DNA of 64,000 bases from Parendozoicomonas haliclonae. Lineage in GTDB: Bacteria > Pseudomonadota > Gammaproteobacteria > Pseudomonadales > Endozoicomonadaceae. Location: NCBI RefSeq assembly GCF_900174585.1, contig NZ_FWPT01000002.1, positions 496,001 through 560,000 of the forward strand, written 5' to 3'. Below, one piece after another: positions 46,293-55,618 of this stretch; position 1 is the first letter of the stretch; every line of letters begins with the position of its first letter. Position numbers and translations under genes: made by a program. The notes below the pieces were generated by a model, which worked only from the letters and a program-made list of their open reading frames with translations, had not been told where the DNA came from and ran no database searches.

Positions 46293-47636
46293 ATGTACGA
46301 TTACCGCGTTCTTCTGGTGGGAGAGAACTGCATAGCCCCACTGAAGTCACTGCCTTGTAAAACCCTCTCGGTGAACTCCGGGCAAGCCGCACTGGAACAG
46401 TTAACCAGCTTCCAGGCGGATATTATTGTTTACGATCTGGGTTTGTCCGATCTCTCTGCCCAAGACTTTCTGGAGCAAATCTGTTCCCGTCCACATGCTC
46501 CAGCCATTATTCTCACCACCGCTACGCCCGATATCACCGAAGCCGTACAGCTGATAAAGGCTGGCGCACTGGAGTATCTTTCCCGCCCTCTGGATACAGC
46601 TTCCTTACAGAAACTGAACGACCAGCTTCTGGCACGCAGTGCCGGACGGGACAACGTGATCACTCAGGCTCCTGAAAGTCAGCACCTTTATCAGGTCGCC
46701 GAACAGGTTGCCCGCTCTGAGGCCACCGCTCTGATTACCGGTGAAAGTGGGACCGGCAAAGAAGTTCTGGCCGGGTTTATCCATCGCCATTCCTCCCGCC
46801 GTGCCCAAACCATGGTGGCTATCAACTGTGCTGCAATACCCGAAAACCTGCTGGAGTCTGAACTGTTCGGCTATGCCAAAGGAGCCTTCACCGGCGCCCA
46901 TACCGCCCGACCCGGAAAGTTTGAGCAGGCCAACCAGAGCACTTTGTTTCTGGATGAGATTGGTGAGCTGCCCCTACATCTGCAGGCAAAACTGCTGCGG
47001 GTGCTGCAGGAACGGGAAGTGGAACGAATAGGCAGCCAGCGTAGTGTAAAGCTGGATATTCGTATTATTGCCGCTACTAACCAGAACCTTGAAGAGCTGG
47101 TGAAACAAGGAAAATTCCGGGAAGACCTTTACTACCGCCTTAATGTCTTCCCATTGCGTTGTCTCCCTCTTCGGGAGCGATGCGGCGATATCCTACCACT
47201 GGCCGATTATTTTTTGCAGGCCTCCGGCAGCCAGAAGTCTCTATCCAGCGATGCACAGCAAAGTCTTCGAGACTACAGCTGGCCCGGTAATGTTCGTGAA
47301 CTTGAGAACACCATTCAACGCGCTTTGGTGATCAGCCAGCAGCCTCAGATTCAGGGGCAGGATCTTATGCTGCCACAGTCGCTTTCTCGTCAGGCCTTCA
47401 CGCCAGAAACAGACATCAGCGAAAGTCTGGAAGAACACTGTCGTAAGGCCGAATACCGCCACATTATTTCCGTACTCAATCAGCAGCAAGGCAAGCGAGA
47501 GCAGACAGCCCGTGTGCTGGGCATCACGACTCGAACCTTAAGAAACAAACTGTCCGAAATGCGCAGGTCGGGCATCAATCCATCAGAGCAGTCTTCGGAG
47601 CAACCCTTGACGAGCTCTGTACTGAACTCGCTCTAA
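46293..47636 (+). CDS. flrC: FlrC/FleR-like sigma-54-dependent flagellar activator
   Basis: 447 residues with three domains. The receiver-like N-terminus (residues 5-115) keeps a candidate phospho-Asp (D48, in IIVYDLGLSD). It has Gly-Glu at the usual acid pair (G10-E11) and Arg in place of the conserved Lys (R98-P99). The AAA+ domain has Walker A GESGTGKE (150-157) and the sigma-54 contact loop GAFTGA (197-202). The Fis-type helix-turn-helix is near residue 400 (ARVLGITTRTLRNKLSEMRR). It stands directly before fliE, like flrC in Vibrio and fleR in Pseudomonas, and should activate mid-class flagellar genes. A partner kinase gene is not adjacent. Confidence 0.87.
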   Translation: MYDYRVLLVGENCIAPLKSLPCKTLSVNSGQAALEQLTSFQADIIVYDLGLSDLSAQDFLEQICSRPHAPAIILTTATPDITEAVQLIKAGALEYLSRPLDTASLQKLNDQLLARSAGRDNVITQAPESQHLYQVAEQVARSEATALITGESGTGKEVLAGFIHRHSSRRAQTMVAINCAAIPENLLESELFGYAKGAFTGAHTARPGKFEQANQSTLFLDEIGELPLHLQAKLLRVLQEREVERIGSQRSVKLDIRIIAATNQNLEELVKQGKFREDLYYRLNVFPLRCLPLRERCGDILPLADYFLQASGSQKSLSSDAQQSLRDYSWPGNVRELENTIQRALVISQQPQIQGQDLMLPQSLSRQAFTPETDISESLEEHCRKAEYRHIISVLNQQQGKREQTARVLGITTRTLRNKLSEMRRSGINPSEQSSEQPLTSSVLNSL

Positions 47637-47669
47637 CGGTTTTTATCCATAGCGAATGGAGATAACACC

Positions 47670-47990
47670 ATGGCTATCTCGACCCAGTCCATCAATCAGG
47701 TGCAGTCGCTGTTTCAGGAAAGCCCGCTCAGCCGGGAGATTATGGCTAACCAGCCAGCCGGCACCGATGCCCCCGGCTTTGGCGAAGTTATGAAAAAGGT
47801 GCTGGACCATGTGAACAGTCTGCAGGCTGATGCGGGCAATCGCATGGAAGCTGTGGAGACCGGCCAGAGCACCGATCTTCTGGGTGCAATGATTGCCTCC
47901 CAGAAAGCCAGTCTGTCATTCCAGTCATTGCTGCAGGTACGGAACAAGGTGGTATCCGCCTACGAAGAAGTGATGCGTATGCAGGTTTAA
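47670..47990 (+). CDS. fliE: Flagellar hook-basal body protein FliE
   Basis: 106 residues. It is the adaptor between the MS ring and the rod. The C-terminal half has the family pattern MKKVLDHVNSLQADAGNRMEAVETGQ, then LGAMIASQKASLSFQSLLQVRNKVVSAYEEVMRMQV; these are cited by position at residues 45-70 and 77-106. GGAG precedes the ATG at good spacing. It is first of fliEFGHIJ. Confidence 0.95.
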   Translation: MAISTQSINQVQSLFQESPLSREIMANQPAGTDAPGFGEVMKKVLDHVNSLQADAGNRMEAVETGQSTDLLGAMIASQKASLSFQSLLQVRNKVVSAYEEVMRMQV

Positions 47991-48023
47991 AACTGCTTTA
48001 AAAAGAACAACAAGGTGTAAGAC

Positions 48024-49667
48024 ATGGATAGTTCTGTACCCAGTGTAAAGCCCGTTGCGGGAGCTGTTGAAGCAGAAACCGTTGTGCAGCCAAGCAAGGC
48101 TAAACAAATGCTCCAGCTGCTGGTCACAATGCTGCGCAACAGCCCGCGTTCACAGCTGATGCTGATTGTGACCCTTGCTGGTTCACTGGCGCTGGGCATT
48201 GTTTCGTTTATCTGGTCACAGAATGCGGACTACCAGCCCCTTTATGGCAGTCAGGAACTGTACGACGTCTCCAGCGTGACCGAAGTCTTACGACAGGAAA
48301 ATGTTAAATTCCGCATTCATCCACAAAGCGGTCAGGTGTTGGTGGATTCCACCCGCCTTGCCGAAGCGCGTATCAAGCTGGCTTCATCTGGTATTACCCC
48401 TGAGCAGCCCCAGGGGCTGGACATCATGGGTGAGGAGCAGTCGCTGGGCACCAGCCAGTTTGTTGAAGATGTGCGTTATAAGCAGGGGCTTTCCGGAGAG
48501 CTGGCCCGCACCATTATCAGTATGAAAGCGGTGCGTAATGCCCGGGTTCATCTGGCGATTCCCAAAAAAAGCTCGTTTATCCGTAAGACCGAAAAGCCTG
48601 CGGCTTCAGTCTTTGTTGAGGTTCTGCCTGGTCATCGTCTAGAGCGCTCGCAGGTAGAAGCCATTGTGAACCTGATCAGCAGCAGCGTAACCGGCCTGCC
48701 CCGGGACAATATTTCTGTGGTCGATCAGAAAGGCAATCTGTTATCCCGGGACCTGAATGTGGACGACGGTGGCTTTGGTGTTGCCAACAAGCAGCTGGAT
48801 TACACCCGCAAGATTGAAGGTAACTACACCACCCGTATCAGCACCCTGCTGGAACCGATTGTTGGCCATGACAACTTCCGGGTTCAGGTAACCGCTGACG
48901 TTGATTTCAATCGTATAGAACAGACCTCTGAAGAGTATGACCCGGAAAACCGCCGGGTGATTCGCAGCGAATATTCCAAACAGACACTCACGGACACCGA
49001 AGCTGTTGGCGGTGTTCCCGGCGCTCTCAGTAACCAGCCACCGGATACCGGCGAAGGTAATGCAGCTCTTCAAGCCGATAAAGCCAACGGCCAGACAGAA
49101 TTTACCCGTAACTACGAGCTCGACCGGGTTGTTCGGAAAGTGACTCAGCAGCAGGGTCAGGTTAAACGACTGAGTATTGCCGTCATCCTGAACCGAAACG
49201 CTTTTGGCGAGGATGCTGCTCCCGATACTAACGAGCTAAAGCAGCTGGTTCAGGATGCCGTGGGTTTCGACAGTGAACGACAGGATCAGATCAGCATTCA
49301 TATGGCCGGTTTTGTGAAACCGGAAGTGGTTGAGATGCCAGTCATCCCATGGTGGCAACAGCCGCAAATTATTACCTACCTGCGTTACACCATCGGCGGT
49401 CTGCTGAGCTTTGCCGTGATTATGTTTTTGCTGCGCCCGCTGGTGAAACGGGTTGCCAATCCACCGCCACTGGTACAGGCACCGGAAGCTCTTGCTGCTC
49501 CTAAAACCGTTCATGGTCAGGAAGTTTATCTGGATGAATCCATGGCCCTTTTGCCGCCGGAAGTGGCGGACTTTGATACCCAATTAGTCAGTGCCCGAAA
49601 ACTTGTTGATAAGGAGCCGGCTCGCGTTGCTCAGGTTGTAAAGATGTGGATGAGCCCCTCCGAGTAA
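48024..49667 (+). CDS. fliF: Flagellar MS-ring protein FliF
   Basis: 547 residues. It has a cytoplasmic N-terminus and a first membrane helix at about residues 45-68. The ring-building motif domains include PLYGSQELYDVSSVTEVL, LDIMGEEQSLGTSQFVEDVRY and ARVHLAIPKKSSF. A second helix is near residues 450-472, followed by a short cytoplasmic tail that binds FliG. The stop codon lies at the start of a 14-bp tandem repeat array reaching into fliG. AAGGTG precedes the start. Confidence 0.96.
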   Translation: MDSSVPSVKPVAGAVEAETVVQPSKAKQMLQLLVTMLRNSPRSQLMLIVTLAGSLALGIVSFIWSQNADYQPLYGSQELYDVSSVTEVLRQENVKFRIHPQSGQVLVDSTRLAEARIKLASSGITPEQPQGLDIMGEEQSLGTSQFVEDVRYKQGLSGELARTIISMKAVRNARVHLAIPKKSSFIRKTEKPAASVFVEVLPGHRLERSQVEAIVNLISSSVTGLPRDNISVVDQKGNLLSRDLNVDDGGFGVANKQLDYTRKIEGNYTTRISTLLEPIVGHDNFRVQVTADVDFNRIEQTSEEYDPENRRVIRSEYSKQTLTDTEAVGGVPGALSNQPPDTGEGNAALQADKANGQTEFTRNYELDRVVRKVTQQQGQVKRLSIAVILNRNAFGEDAAPDTNELKQLVQDAVGFDSERQDQISIHMAGFVKPEVVEMPVIPWWQQPQIITYLRYTIGGLLSFAVIMFLLRPLVKRVANPPPLVQAPEALAAPKTVHGQEVYLDESMALLPPEVADFDTQLVSARKLVDKEPARVAQVVKMWMSPSE

Positions 49668-49722
49668 CCATTACGAGTAAACCGTTATGAGCGAACCATT
49701 ATGAGTGAACCATTATGAGTGA
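49662..49722 (+). repeat. 14-bp tandem repeats forming two five-codon minicistrons before fliG
   Basis: About four and a half degenerate copies of GAGTGAACCATTAT span the fliF stop codon to the fliG start. Starting at 49687 and 49701, two tiny frames each read Met-Ser-Glu-Pro-Leu-stop. Each stops in an ATGA overlap with the next start, the last being fliG at 49715. Each unit also brings a GAGTGA, a weak ribosome-binding sequence, 6-8 nt before the next ATG. No other Shine-Dalgarno sequence for fliG is visible. Confidence 0.8.
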
Positions 49723-50740
49723 ACAGAACGCATCTCAGGATCAGGCCAACTCCGGCACCCAAAATGTTGCGGTGTTGATGCTCAGCCTTGGAGAGGAAGG
49801 TGCCTCTGAAATTTTCAAACACCTGAGTCCCCAGGAAATACGACAGGTCACTATGGCCATGGCGCAGATGCCACCGCTGAAAAGGGATGAGGTGCAGGGC
49901 GTGCTCGGGCAGTTCTTTCACCAGTATCGCTATGAGTCCGGCCTGCTCGGTGGCACCAAACAGTTTCTGCAGCGCAGCCTGAACAAAGCCCTGCCTGCCA
50001 AAGATGCAGACAGCATGATCGACAGTGTCTTTGGTCAGGAAAGCACCACTACGTCACTGGAAATGATCAAGTGGATGGATACGGCCATGATTGCCGAGAT
50101 GATTGCCAACGAGCATCCGCAATTACAGGCTGTTGTGCTCGCCTATCTCGAACCGGAGCAGGCTTCACAGGTCTTGCAGAGACTGCCGGAAGCCAACCAT
50201 CAGGAGCTGCTGTCCCGTATTGCACGGTTGGAGGAACTGCATCCTTCGATTCTGCAGGAGCTCAATGAGATGTTCGATCAGAACATGATCAAGATGACCT
50301 CCAGCCACAACAAATCTGTGGGTGGCCTGCGGCAGGTTGCTGACCTGATGAACAGGATGAATGAGAACTCCGCCCGGCAGCTGCTTGAGCACTTTAAAGG
50401 TAGTGATACGACACTGGCCGATCAGATCGAAGAACAGATGTTTGTCTTTGAGCACCTGACCAAGCTGACCGATGAAAACCTGGCCAAGGTGATTACTGAA
50501 GTGCCTCAGGAAACCCTGGCTCTGGGTTTAAAGGGCGCTTCCGACAAGCTGATGGGCAAGATACTCGCCAATATGGCTAAACGAACCGCCCGTTATCTGC
50601 AGAACGATATTGATAACCTTGGCAGCGTACGCGCCAGCCAGGTTCAGAAAGCCCGTCAGGACATCCTTGATGTTGCACGAAAGCTGGCTGACTCCGGTGA
50701 GATTGAGCTGAGTGCCCAGGATGAAGAGATGATCGAATAA
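49715..50740 (+). CDS. fliG: Flagellar motor switch protein FliG
   Basis: 341 residues. The N-terminal FliF-binding domain begins NVAVLMLSLGEEGASEIFKHL. The middle domain has EHPQ (NEHPQLQAVVLAYLEPEQASQVL) and the C-terminal torque domain carries the charged helix around MFVFEHLTKLTDENLAKVI with DELMGKI-type text (here SDKLMGKILANMAKR). The start lies in a tandem repeat array, and the ATGs at 49687 and 49701 are out of frame, so 49715 is the true start. Confidence 0.95.
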   Translation: MSEQNASQDQANSGTQNVAVLMLSLGEEGASEIFKHLSPQEIRQVTMAMAQMPPLKRDEVQGVLGQFFHQYRYESGLLGGTKQFLQRSLNKALPAKDADSMIDSVFGQESTTTSLEMIKWMDTAMIAEMIANEHPQLQAVVLAYLEPEQASQVLQRLPEANHQELLSRIARLEELHPSILQELNEMFDQNMIKMTSSHNKSVGGLRQVADLMNRMNENSARQLLEHFKGSDTTLADQIEEQMFVFEHLTKLTDENLAKVITEVPQETLALGLKGASDKLMGKILANMAKRTARYLQNDIDNLGSVRASQVQKARQDILDVARKLADSGEIELSAQDEEMIE

Positions 50741-50760
50741 CAGACGTCAGGAAGAACGTT

Positions 50761-51597
50761 ATGAAAACCACCGGCAAGATACTGAAACCCAATCATACGC
50801 CCAGCAATGCCCAGGCGGAGAAGGTCATGTTCCCAGCCTTTGCCAAGCCCGTTCAGCGGGAGCTGCCGGTGGATGAGCCCTCCGCCATTATTACCGAACC
50901 GGTTGTTCAGAAAACCCGTCCTGCGCCGTCCAACAATCAAACCTCCCACTCAGAACAAGATCGGCAGGAAGGTTTCCGCAGTGGTTATCAACAGGGGATA
51001 ACCAAAGGGCAGGAAGATGGTTACAAACAGGGCTTTGCTGAAGGAACAGAGGCCGGTTTAAAACAGGGCCACGAGCAGGGTTACCAGAAGGGATTGGAAG
51101 AAGGCACAAAGGCAGGTGCAGATCAGGGTTATCAACAAGGCATGGAGCGCAGCCGGCAGGATATGGATTTCCTATCCGGCCAGATGAATCAGCAGCTCTC
51201 CCAGATTCGCAACCTGAGCCTGCAGCACCGGCAGCAGCTTTCCGAGTTGCTGACTCAGGTGATTGAAACGGCCGTCAGCCATATTACCCGGGTGGAGATG
51301 CGTAACCGCCCGGAACAGATTCACAAGGTGATTGAAGACACTCTTGAACAGCTTCCCGATCATCACGGCCGTTATCAGGTGCATTTAAATCCTGTGGATT
51401 CCGAACGTTTAATCCAGCTGCATCCAGAAATTCGTGAGCGGTGGACAATTATCTCAGCTCCTGAGGTCGCCCCCGGCGATTGCTATATCGAAGCCGAACA
51501 CTCCGAAGCCGAATCCAGCCATAAGCAACGAATGCAGGATTGCCTCGAACAGGTGCGCCAGCATCTTCCCTCTGAACTTGAGAAGATTCTGGTATGA
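50761..51597 (+). CDS. fliH: Flagellar export regulator FliH
   Basis: 278 residues, negative regulator and stator of the FliI export ATPase. A proline-rich N-terminus is followed by a long GxxxG helix at about residues 70-125, with units such as [17 protein letters not shown] repeating every four residues, a known FliH feature. The C-terminal domain is alpha/beta. AGGAAG precedes the ATG, and the gene overlaps fliI by ATGA. Confidence 0.94.
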   Translation: MKTTGKILKPNHTPSNAQAEKVMFPAFAKPVQRELPVDEPSAIITEPVVQKTRPAPSNNQTSHSEQDRQEGFRSGYQQGITKGQEDGYKQGFAEGTEAGLKQGHEQGYQKGLEEGTKAGADQGYQQGMERSRQDMDFLSGQMNQQLSQIRNLSLQHRQQLSELLTQVIETAVSHITRVEMRNRPEQIHKVIEDTLEQLPDHHGRYQVHLNPVDSERLIQLHPEIRERWTIISAPEVAPGDCYIEAEHSEAESSHKQRMQDCLEQVRQHLPSELEKILV

Positions 51598-52949
51598 GTC
51601 ATCTGCTGTCTGCGCTGAAAACCCTGCCGGTTGCACGCATGCATGGCCGACTCAAACGTATGAGCGGGCTGGTGCTGGAAGCAACCGGATGTCGTCTGGC
51701 GACCGGTGAACGTTGTCTGGTTGAGGGTGAAAATAATCTTCAGGTGGAAGCGGAAGTTGTTGGTTTTAATGGCGACCGCCATTTCCTGATGCCACTCACC
51801 AACCCGACCGGCCTTCGCCCCGGCGATAGAGTGAAGCCGTTGTCTGATGAGTGCGATATTCCTGTCGGCGATGGCTTGCTGGGGCGAGTGATTGATGGCC
51901 TTGGCAACCCTCTCGACCGTGGCCCTGCCATTAACGGCGAGAAGCATATTCGTCTGCATGCCGATCCGATTAATCCCATGAACCGTCAGCCTATTTCTAC
52001 GCCTCTGGATGTTGGCGTGCGCTCCATCAACGGTTTGCTTACCGTAGGAAAAGGCCAGCGTATGGGTCTGTTTGCCGGGAGTGGTGTCGGCAAAAGTGTG
52101 CTGATGGGCATGATGACTCGCAATACTGCAGCGGATATCACCATCGTCGGACTGATTGGTGAGCGTGGGCGGGAAGTGAAAGAGTTTATCGAACAGACAT
52201 TGTGTAATGGCGGCCTCGAACGGGCATTGGTTATCGCCGCACCTGCCGATTCCTCTCCTGTTATGCGCCTGAGAGCGGCCCAGCTTTGCCACCGTATCGC
52301 TGAGCACTTTCGGGATGAAGGCAAGGATGTTCTGCTGCTGATGGATTCCCTTACCCGTTATGCCCAGGCCCAAAGAGAGATTGCCCTGTCTGTCGGAGAG
52401 CCGCCAACCTCCAAAGGTTATCCACCTTCGGTATTTGCCTTGATTCCCAAACTGGTTGAACGAGCAGGAAACGGTGCGGAAGGCAGTGGTTCCATTACCG
52501 CCTTCTACACGGTGTTAACGGAAGGGGATGATTTGCAGGATCCGGTGGTTGATGCCGCCCGTTCGGTTCTGGACGGGCATATCGTTTTAAACCGTGAGCT
52601 GGCTGACAGCGGACACTATCCGGCTATCGACATTACAACATCCATCAGCCGGACACTGCCGCAGATAACCACAGAACAACACCAGCAAGGTATTCAGCAA
52701 TTCCGGACCATGTATGCCCGCTACCAGCAATTAAAAGAGTTGGTTTCTATCGGCGCTTATCAGAAAGGGGCTGATCTGCAGATGGATCAGGCTATGGAGT
52801 TTCATCCCCAGCTGCAAGGTTATCTACAGCAGGGGATGTTTGAACAGGTTGACAGCAACAGCAGCATTCAACAGTTGTCGTCGATCTTTAACGGGGAAGC
52901 TGTTCAGCAGGAAGCCGTCGTTCAGAACAGTACAGCGACGCAGTCCTAG
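51594..52949 (+). CDS. fliI: Flagellar export ATPase FliI
   Basis: 451 residues, homologous to the F1 beta subunit. Walker A is AGSGVGKS (residues 161-168). [17 protein letters not shown] follows, then Walker [27 protein letters not shown] and [16 protein letters not shown]. It energises early substrate unfolding for flagellar type III export together with FliH and FliJ. The start overlaps the fliH stop. Confidence 0.97.
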   Translation: MSHLLSALKTLPVARMHGRLKRMSGLVLEATGCRLATGERCLVEGENNLQVEAEVVGFNGDRHFLMPLTNPTGLRPGDRVKPLSDECDIPVGDGLLGRVIDGLGNPLDRGPAINGEKHIRLHADPINPMNRQPISTPLDVGVRSINGLLTVGKGQRMGLFAGSGVGKSVLMGMMTRNTAADITIVGLIGERGREVKEFIEQTLCNGGLERALVIAAPADSSPVMRLRAAQLCHRIAEHFRDEGKDVLLLMDSLTRYAQAQREIALSVGEPPTSKGYPPSVFALIPKLVERAGNGAEGSGSITAFYTVLTEGDDLQDPVVDAARSVLDGHIVLNRELADSGHYPAIDITTSISRTLPQITTEQHQQGIQQFRTMYARYQQLKELVSIGAYQKGADLQMDQAMEFHPQLQGYLQQGMFEQVDSNSSIQQLSSIFNGEAVQQEAVVQNSTATQS

Positions 52950-52998
52950 GCAATAACTGTCGCACAAAACAATAAACTCACAAAAACAAGGATGTTTT

Positions 52999-53463
52999 AT
53001 GAGCCTCAATCAATCACACAATTCCACCACAGATAAAAGCATTCATTTACTGAATAAGTGCCTGGACCACCAGCGTACCCGGTTTGATCAAGCCCGGATG
53101 CGTACTCATCAGGCCGCCATGTTTCTGCGCAACCAGACCCTGCAGCTGGAAAAGCTGGATGCGGCTCTGGAGGACTATCGCAATACTCCGTCTTACCAAA
53201 AGCCTTTATCGCTGACCAACCAGATTGGTTTTCGCCAGCTGCTGCTGGATATCCGCGATCTGCAAAGCAATGAAGTTGAGCGGGAACAGAAAACCTTCCA
53301 GCGCTGTCAGGATGAAGCCCTGAAAGAACAGCAAAAAATTAAATCCATGGAAAAGGCGATGGAAAAGCTGAGAAGGAAACAGCAGCTTCTGGCCAATAAA
53401 CAGGAACAGAAACAACTGGATGAGCAGGCGGCCAACCAGTTTTCCCGTCAGCAAATAATGTAG
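52999..53463 (+). CDS. fliJ: Flagellar export chaperone-escort protein FliJ
   Basis: 154 residues of charged coiled coil with very few turns, including EREQKTFQRCQDEALKEQQKI and a Gln/Lys-rich C-terminal helix. Its position directly after fliI and its size match FliJ, the central stalk-like component of the export ATPase. The sequence is weakly conserved, so the call rests on context and coiled-coil character. AAGGATG precedes the start. Confidence 0.85.
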   Translation: MSLNQSHNSTTDKSIHLLNKCLDHQRTRFDQARMRTHQAAMFLRNQTLQLEKLDAALEDYRNTPSYQKPLSLTNQIGFRQLLLDIRDLQSNEVEREQKTFQRCQDEALKEQQKIKSMEKAMEKLRRKQQLLANKQEQKQLDEQAANQFSRQQIM

Positions 53464-53475
53464 TCTGTAACCAAA

Positions 53476-53940
53476 TCAGGCACCGGAGAGATTCTTCGGT
53501 GCCTCAATCACAATCTGGCCAAAACGATTGTAGGCTCGCCCCGGTATTTGTCCCCAGATCAGCCCCAGCAGCTTAGCCGTGACCGAACGCAGACGCCCCT
53601 GCAGGCGACCATTCACACTATTAATTTCCCGACACCGGGTGACTTTCAGTTCCAACTCTCGCCACTGCTGCTCGACCATAATTCGTCTTTTTTCCGGCAA
53701 GGCATTCAGGTAATCCTGCATTCCGGTTTCATCCGCTGAGAAGCCTGCAGCCACCAGCTGTTGATTACGCAGCAGCACATTCGAGCGGATACGCGCCAGA
53801 TAGCTTTTTAACTGCCGGGTATCATCTTCCACAGCCGCCATATCCCGCTCAAGCAGGTGGCGATGCTGTGCCAGCAAGGTGGTTTCGAGAGAGTCGAATA
53901 GATTTCCGGCATCCAGAATATTACGGGCGAGAGCATCCAT
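53476..53940 (-). CDS. flgN: Flagellar export chaperone FlgN-like
   Basis: 154 residues, nearly all helical, with the FlgN-type pattern LETTLLAQHRHLLERDMAAVEDDTRQL near the start and REINSVNGRLQGRLRSV later. FlgN chaperones the hook-filament junction proteins FlgK and FlgL, whose genes lie just upstream in the same operon. The call rests on length, helical pattern and its place after flgM. Its final codons overlap a terminator hairpin. Confidence 0.82.
   Translation of the reverse strand: MDALARNILDAGNLFDSLETTLLAQHRHLLERDMAAVEDDTRQLKSYLARIRSNVLLRNQQLVAAGFSADETGMQDYLNALPEKRRIMVEQQWRELELKVTRCREINSVNGRLQGRLRSVTAKLLGLIWGQIPGRAYNRFGQIVIEAPKNLSGA
53478..53504. terminator. Hairpin between convergent fliJ and flgN
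   Basis: AGGCACCG pairs with CGGTGCCT (8 bp, 11-nt loop that can extend by AGA/TCT). It lies 14 bp past the fliJ stop and inside the last codons of flgN. There is no strong T tract on either side. Confidence 0.55.
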
Positions 53941-53972
53941 GATAAGAGAGTCCTGACTGAAATAATTATTTA

Positions 53973-54404
53973 TTAAGAACGACCGGAGTCTTCTGCCAAC
54001 TGCTTGAAGAAGGCCTGCATACGGTTGGCCAGCTGTTCATGATCCACCGGCATACGACCATTGCGGATGGCTTCTTTCACCTCTTCAACACGGGCCAGAT
54101 CAATATCCTGCAGGGCTTCAACTTCACTGCCCAGAGCCTCCAGAAGCTGAGCTCCGGTGCTGAGCTCAACCTTATCAATACTGGTTTGTTGTGAAGAAGT
54201 AGAGGTAGCCTTACCCGACGAGACTCCCGAGGAAACTTTGGCAGCGCTGCCAACCGATGACTTTCTGGCGATGGGCGTTGAGCCGGAACGGGCTTTTATT
54301 CTGTCAGATTCGCTCATATCGGTTCCGGAAGTGTGGAGCTTATTATTGCCCTTCGGCAAAAAACCGACCGAACTTAAGTCTTTGGCTCCTGATACCCCTG
54401 TCAT
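53973..54404 (-). CDS. flgM: Anti-sigma-28 factor FlgM
   Basis: FlgM holds FliA (sigma-28) inactive until it is exported through the finished hook. A Ser/Thr-rich disordered N-terminal half precedes the conserved C-terminal helices: DKVELSTGAQLLEALG and VEEVKEAIRNGRMPVDHEQLANRMQAF, the latter with the canonical I-x-x-G pattern. Start choice is uncertain: 54422, 54404 (GGGGAAAAG upstream, chosen, 143 residues) or 54317 (114 residues, closest to usual length). It lies 35 bp after flgL. Confidence 0.87.
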   Translation of the reverse strand: MTGVSGAKDLSSVGFLPKGNNKLHTSGTDMSESDRIKARSGSTPIARKSSVGSAAKVSSGVSSGKATSTSSQQTSIDKVELSTGAQLLEALGSEVEALQDIDLARVEEVKEAIRNGRMPVDHEQLANRMQAFFKQLAEDSGRS

Positions 54405-54439
54405 GATTCTTTTCCCCGGCATTCTTTATTTAAACTGGC

Positions 54440-55594
54440 TTATCTCAAATAATTAAACAGCGAGAGCCCCTGGATCTTCATATACGCCTGCTGACTGGCC
54501 TGAAGTGCCGTTTCCTGCAGGTTCAGGCGGGAAATCGCCTCGCTATAATCCAGATCTTCCAGCTCCGCCTTGAGAACCTGATCCATCAAAATCACGTCCT
54601 GATGGCTATTCAGGGTGGAGTCGAGCATATTCAGCCGCCCGCCCACATTGGTCTGAGCTTCTCCCAGTGAACTGATGGTCTGATCCACCACCGCAAGAGC
54701 CGTATTAATCTCCTGCTGCAGGTCACCATTCCCGTTGAGCGCGTCACTCAGCCGGGTCAAAGCGGTAAAGATATCCATATTCTGAATGGTGAAAGAGTCT
54801 CCCGCTGTCGGTATGCCATCCAGATCCACAGTGGCAATACCATTGATATCCAGCTGACTACCGGTGACGGTGACTGGCTCTGCCGGAAGCGTGTTACCTT
54901 GCCAATCGGTGGGAATAGCGGTCCAGTTGGTGCCATCAAAATTCAATTCAATAGAAGCCACCTCGGTAAACCGGCTGTTGTCCGTAATGGAATAACCTTG
55001 TGCCTCCGACACATTGGTTGCTCCAGCATCTATCCGGGCACCTTTGTCGAAAAATATATCAAAGCCGGGGTCGTTACTGGCCACCTTGGTTGAGGTACTG
55101 ATCGCAACCATCCGCTGCTTGTCATCACCCTGATAATAGTACCGGCCACTCTCCTGGATAGGCTCATTCTGGGTACTGTTACCAGCGAACATATACTGCC
55201 CATCCGCCAGTCGATAATTGGCCAGACTTACGAGCTCATTAATCTGTTCATCGATCTCTCCTGCTACAGACTTCAGATTGCTTTCGTCGTAAGCGCCATT
55301 ACCGGCCAGCAGTACACTCTCCCGAGTACGCTGTACGACATTGACCATATTGGCCAGCAAAGTATCTTCCTGCTGTAGCGTACCCTGGAGCTGATTCACG
55401 TTAGACACATACTGCTCCAGCGAGGCAATCTCTTTGTTGAAATGCTGGATCTTAACCGTGGCCAGCGCATCATCACTGGGCTGCTGAATACGTTTGCCCG
55501 AACTGATATCGTCAAAAGTTCTGGCCAGATTGCTGCTCTGCCGCTGCATCACAGTCATCATCATATTACTGAACTGGGTAGTACTGACTCGCAT
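54440..55594 (-). CDS. flgL: Flagellar hook-filament junction protein FlgL
   Basis: About 384 residues. The N-terminal flagellin-like helices begin MRVSTTQFSNMMM and include NLARTFDDISSGKRIQQPSDD. The C-terminal helix has NVGGRLNMLDSTLNSHQ and LEDLDYSEAISRLNLQETALQASQQAYMKI (cited at about residues 335-375). The start at 55594 has GGGAG nine bases upstream; ATG 55600 is an alternative. The last gene of the classical flgB-L order, it is here followed by flgM and flgN. Confidence 0.95.
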   Translation of the reverse strand: MRVSTTQFSNMMMTVMQRQSSNLARTFDDISSGKRIQQPSDDALATVKIQHFNKEIASLEQYVSNVNQLQGTLQQEDTLLANMVNVVQRTRESVLLAGNGAYDESNLKSVAGEIDEQINELVSLANYRLADGQYMFAGNSTQNEPIQESGRYYYQGDDKQRMVAISTSTKVASNDPGFDIFFDKGARIDAGATNVSEAQGYSITDNSRFTEVASIELNFDGTNWTAIPTDWQGNTLPAEPVTVTGSQLDINGIATVDLDGIPTAGDSFTIQNMDIFTALTRLSDALNGNGDLQQEINTALAVVDQTISSLGEAQTNVGGRLNMLDSTLNSHQDVILMDQVLKAELEDLDYSEAISRLNLQETALQASQQAYMKIQGLSLFNYLR

Positions 55595-55618
55595 CGCCAT
55601 TCACTCCCTGAAAAGCGT

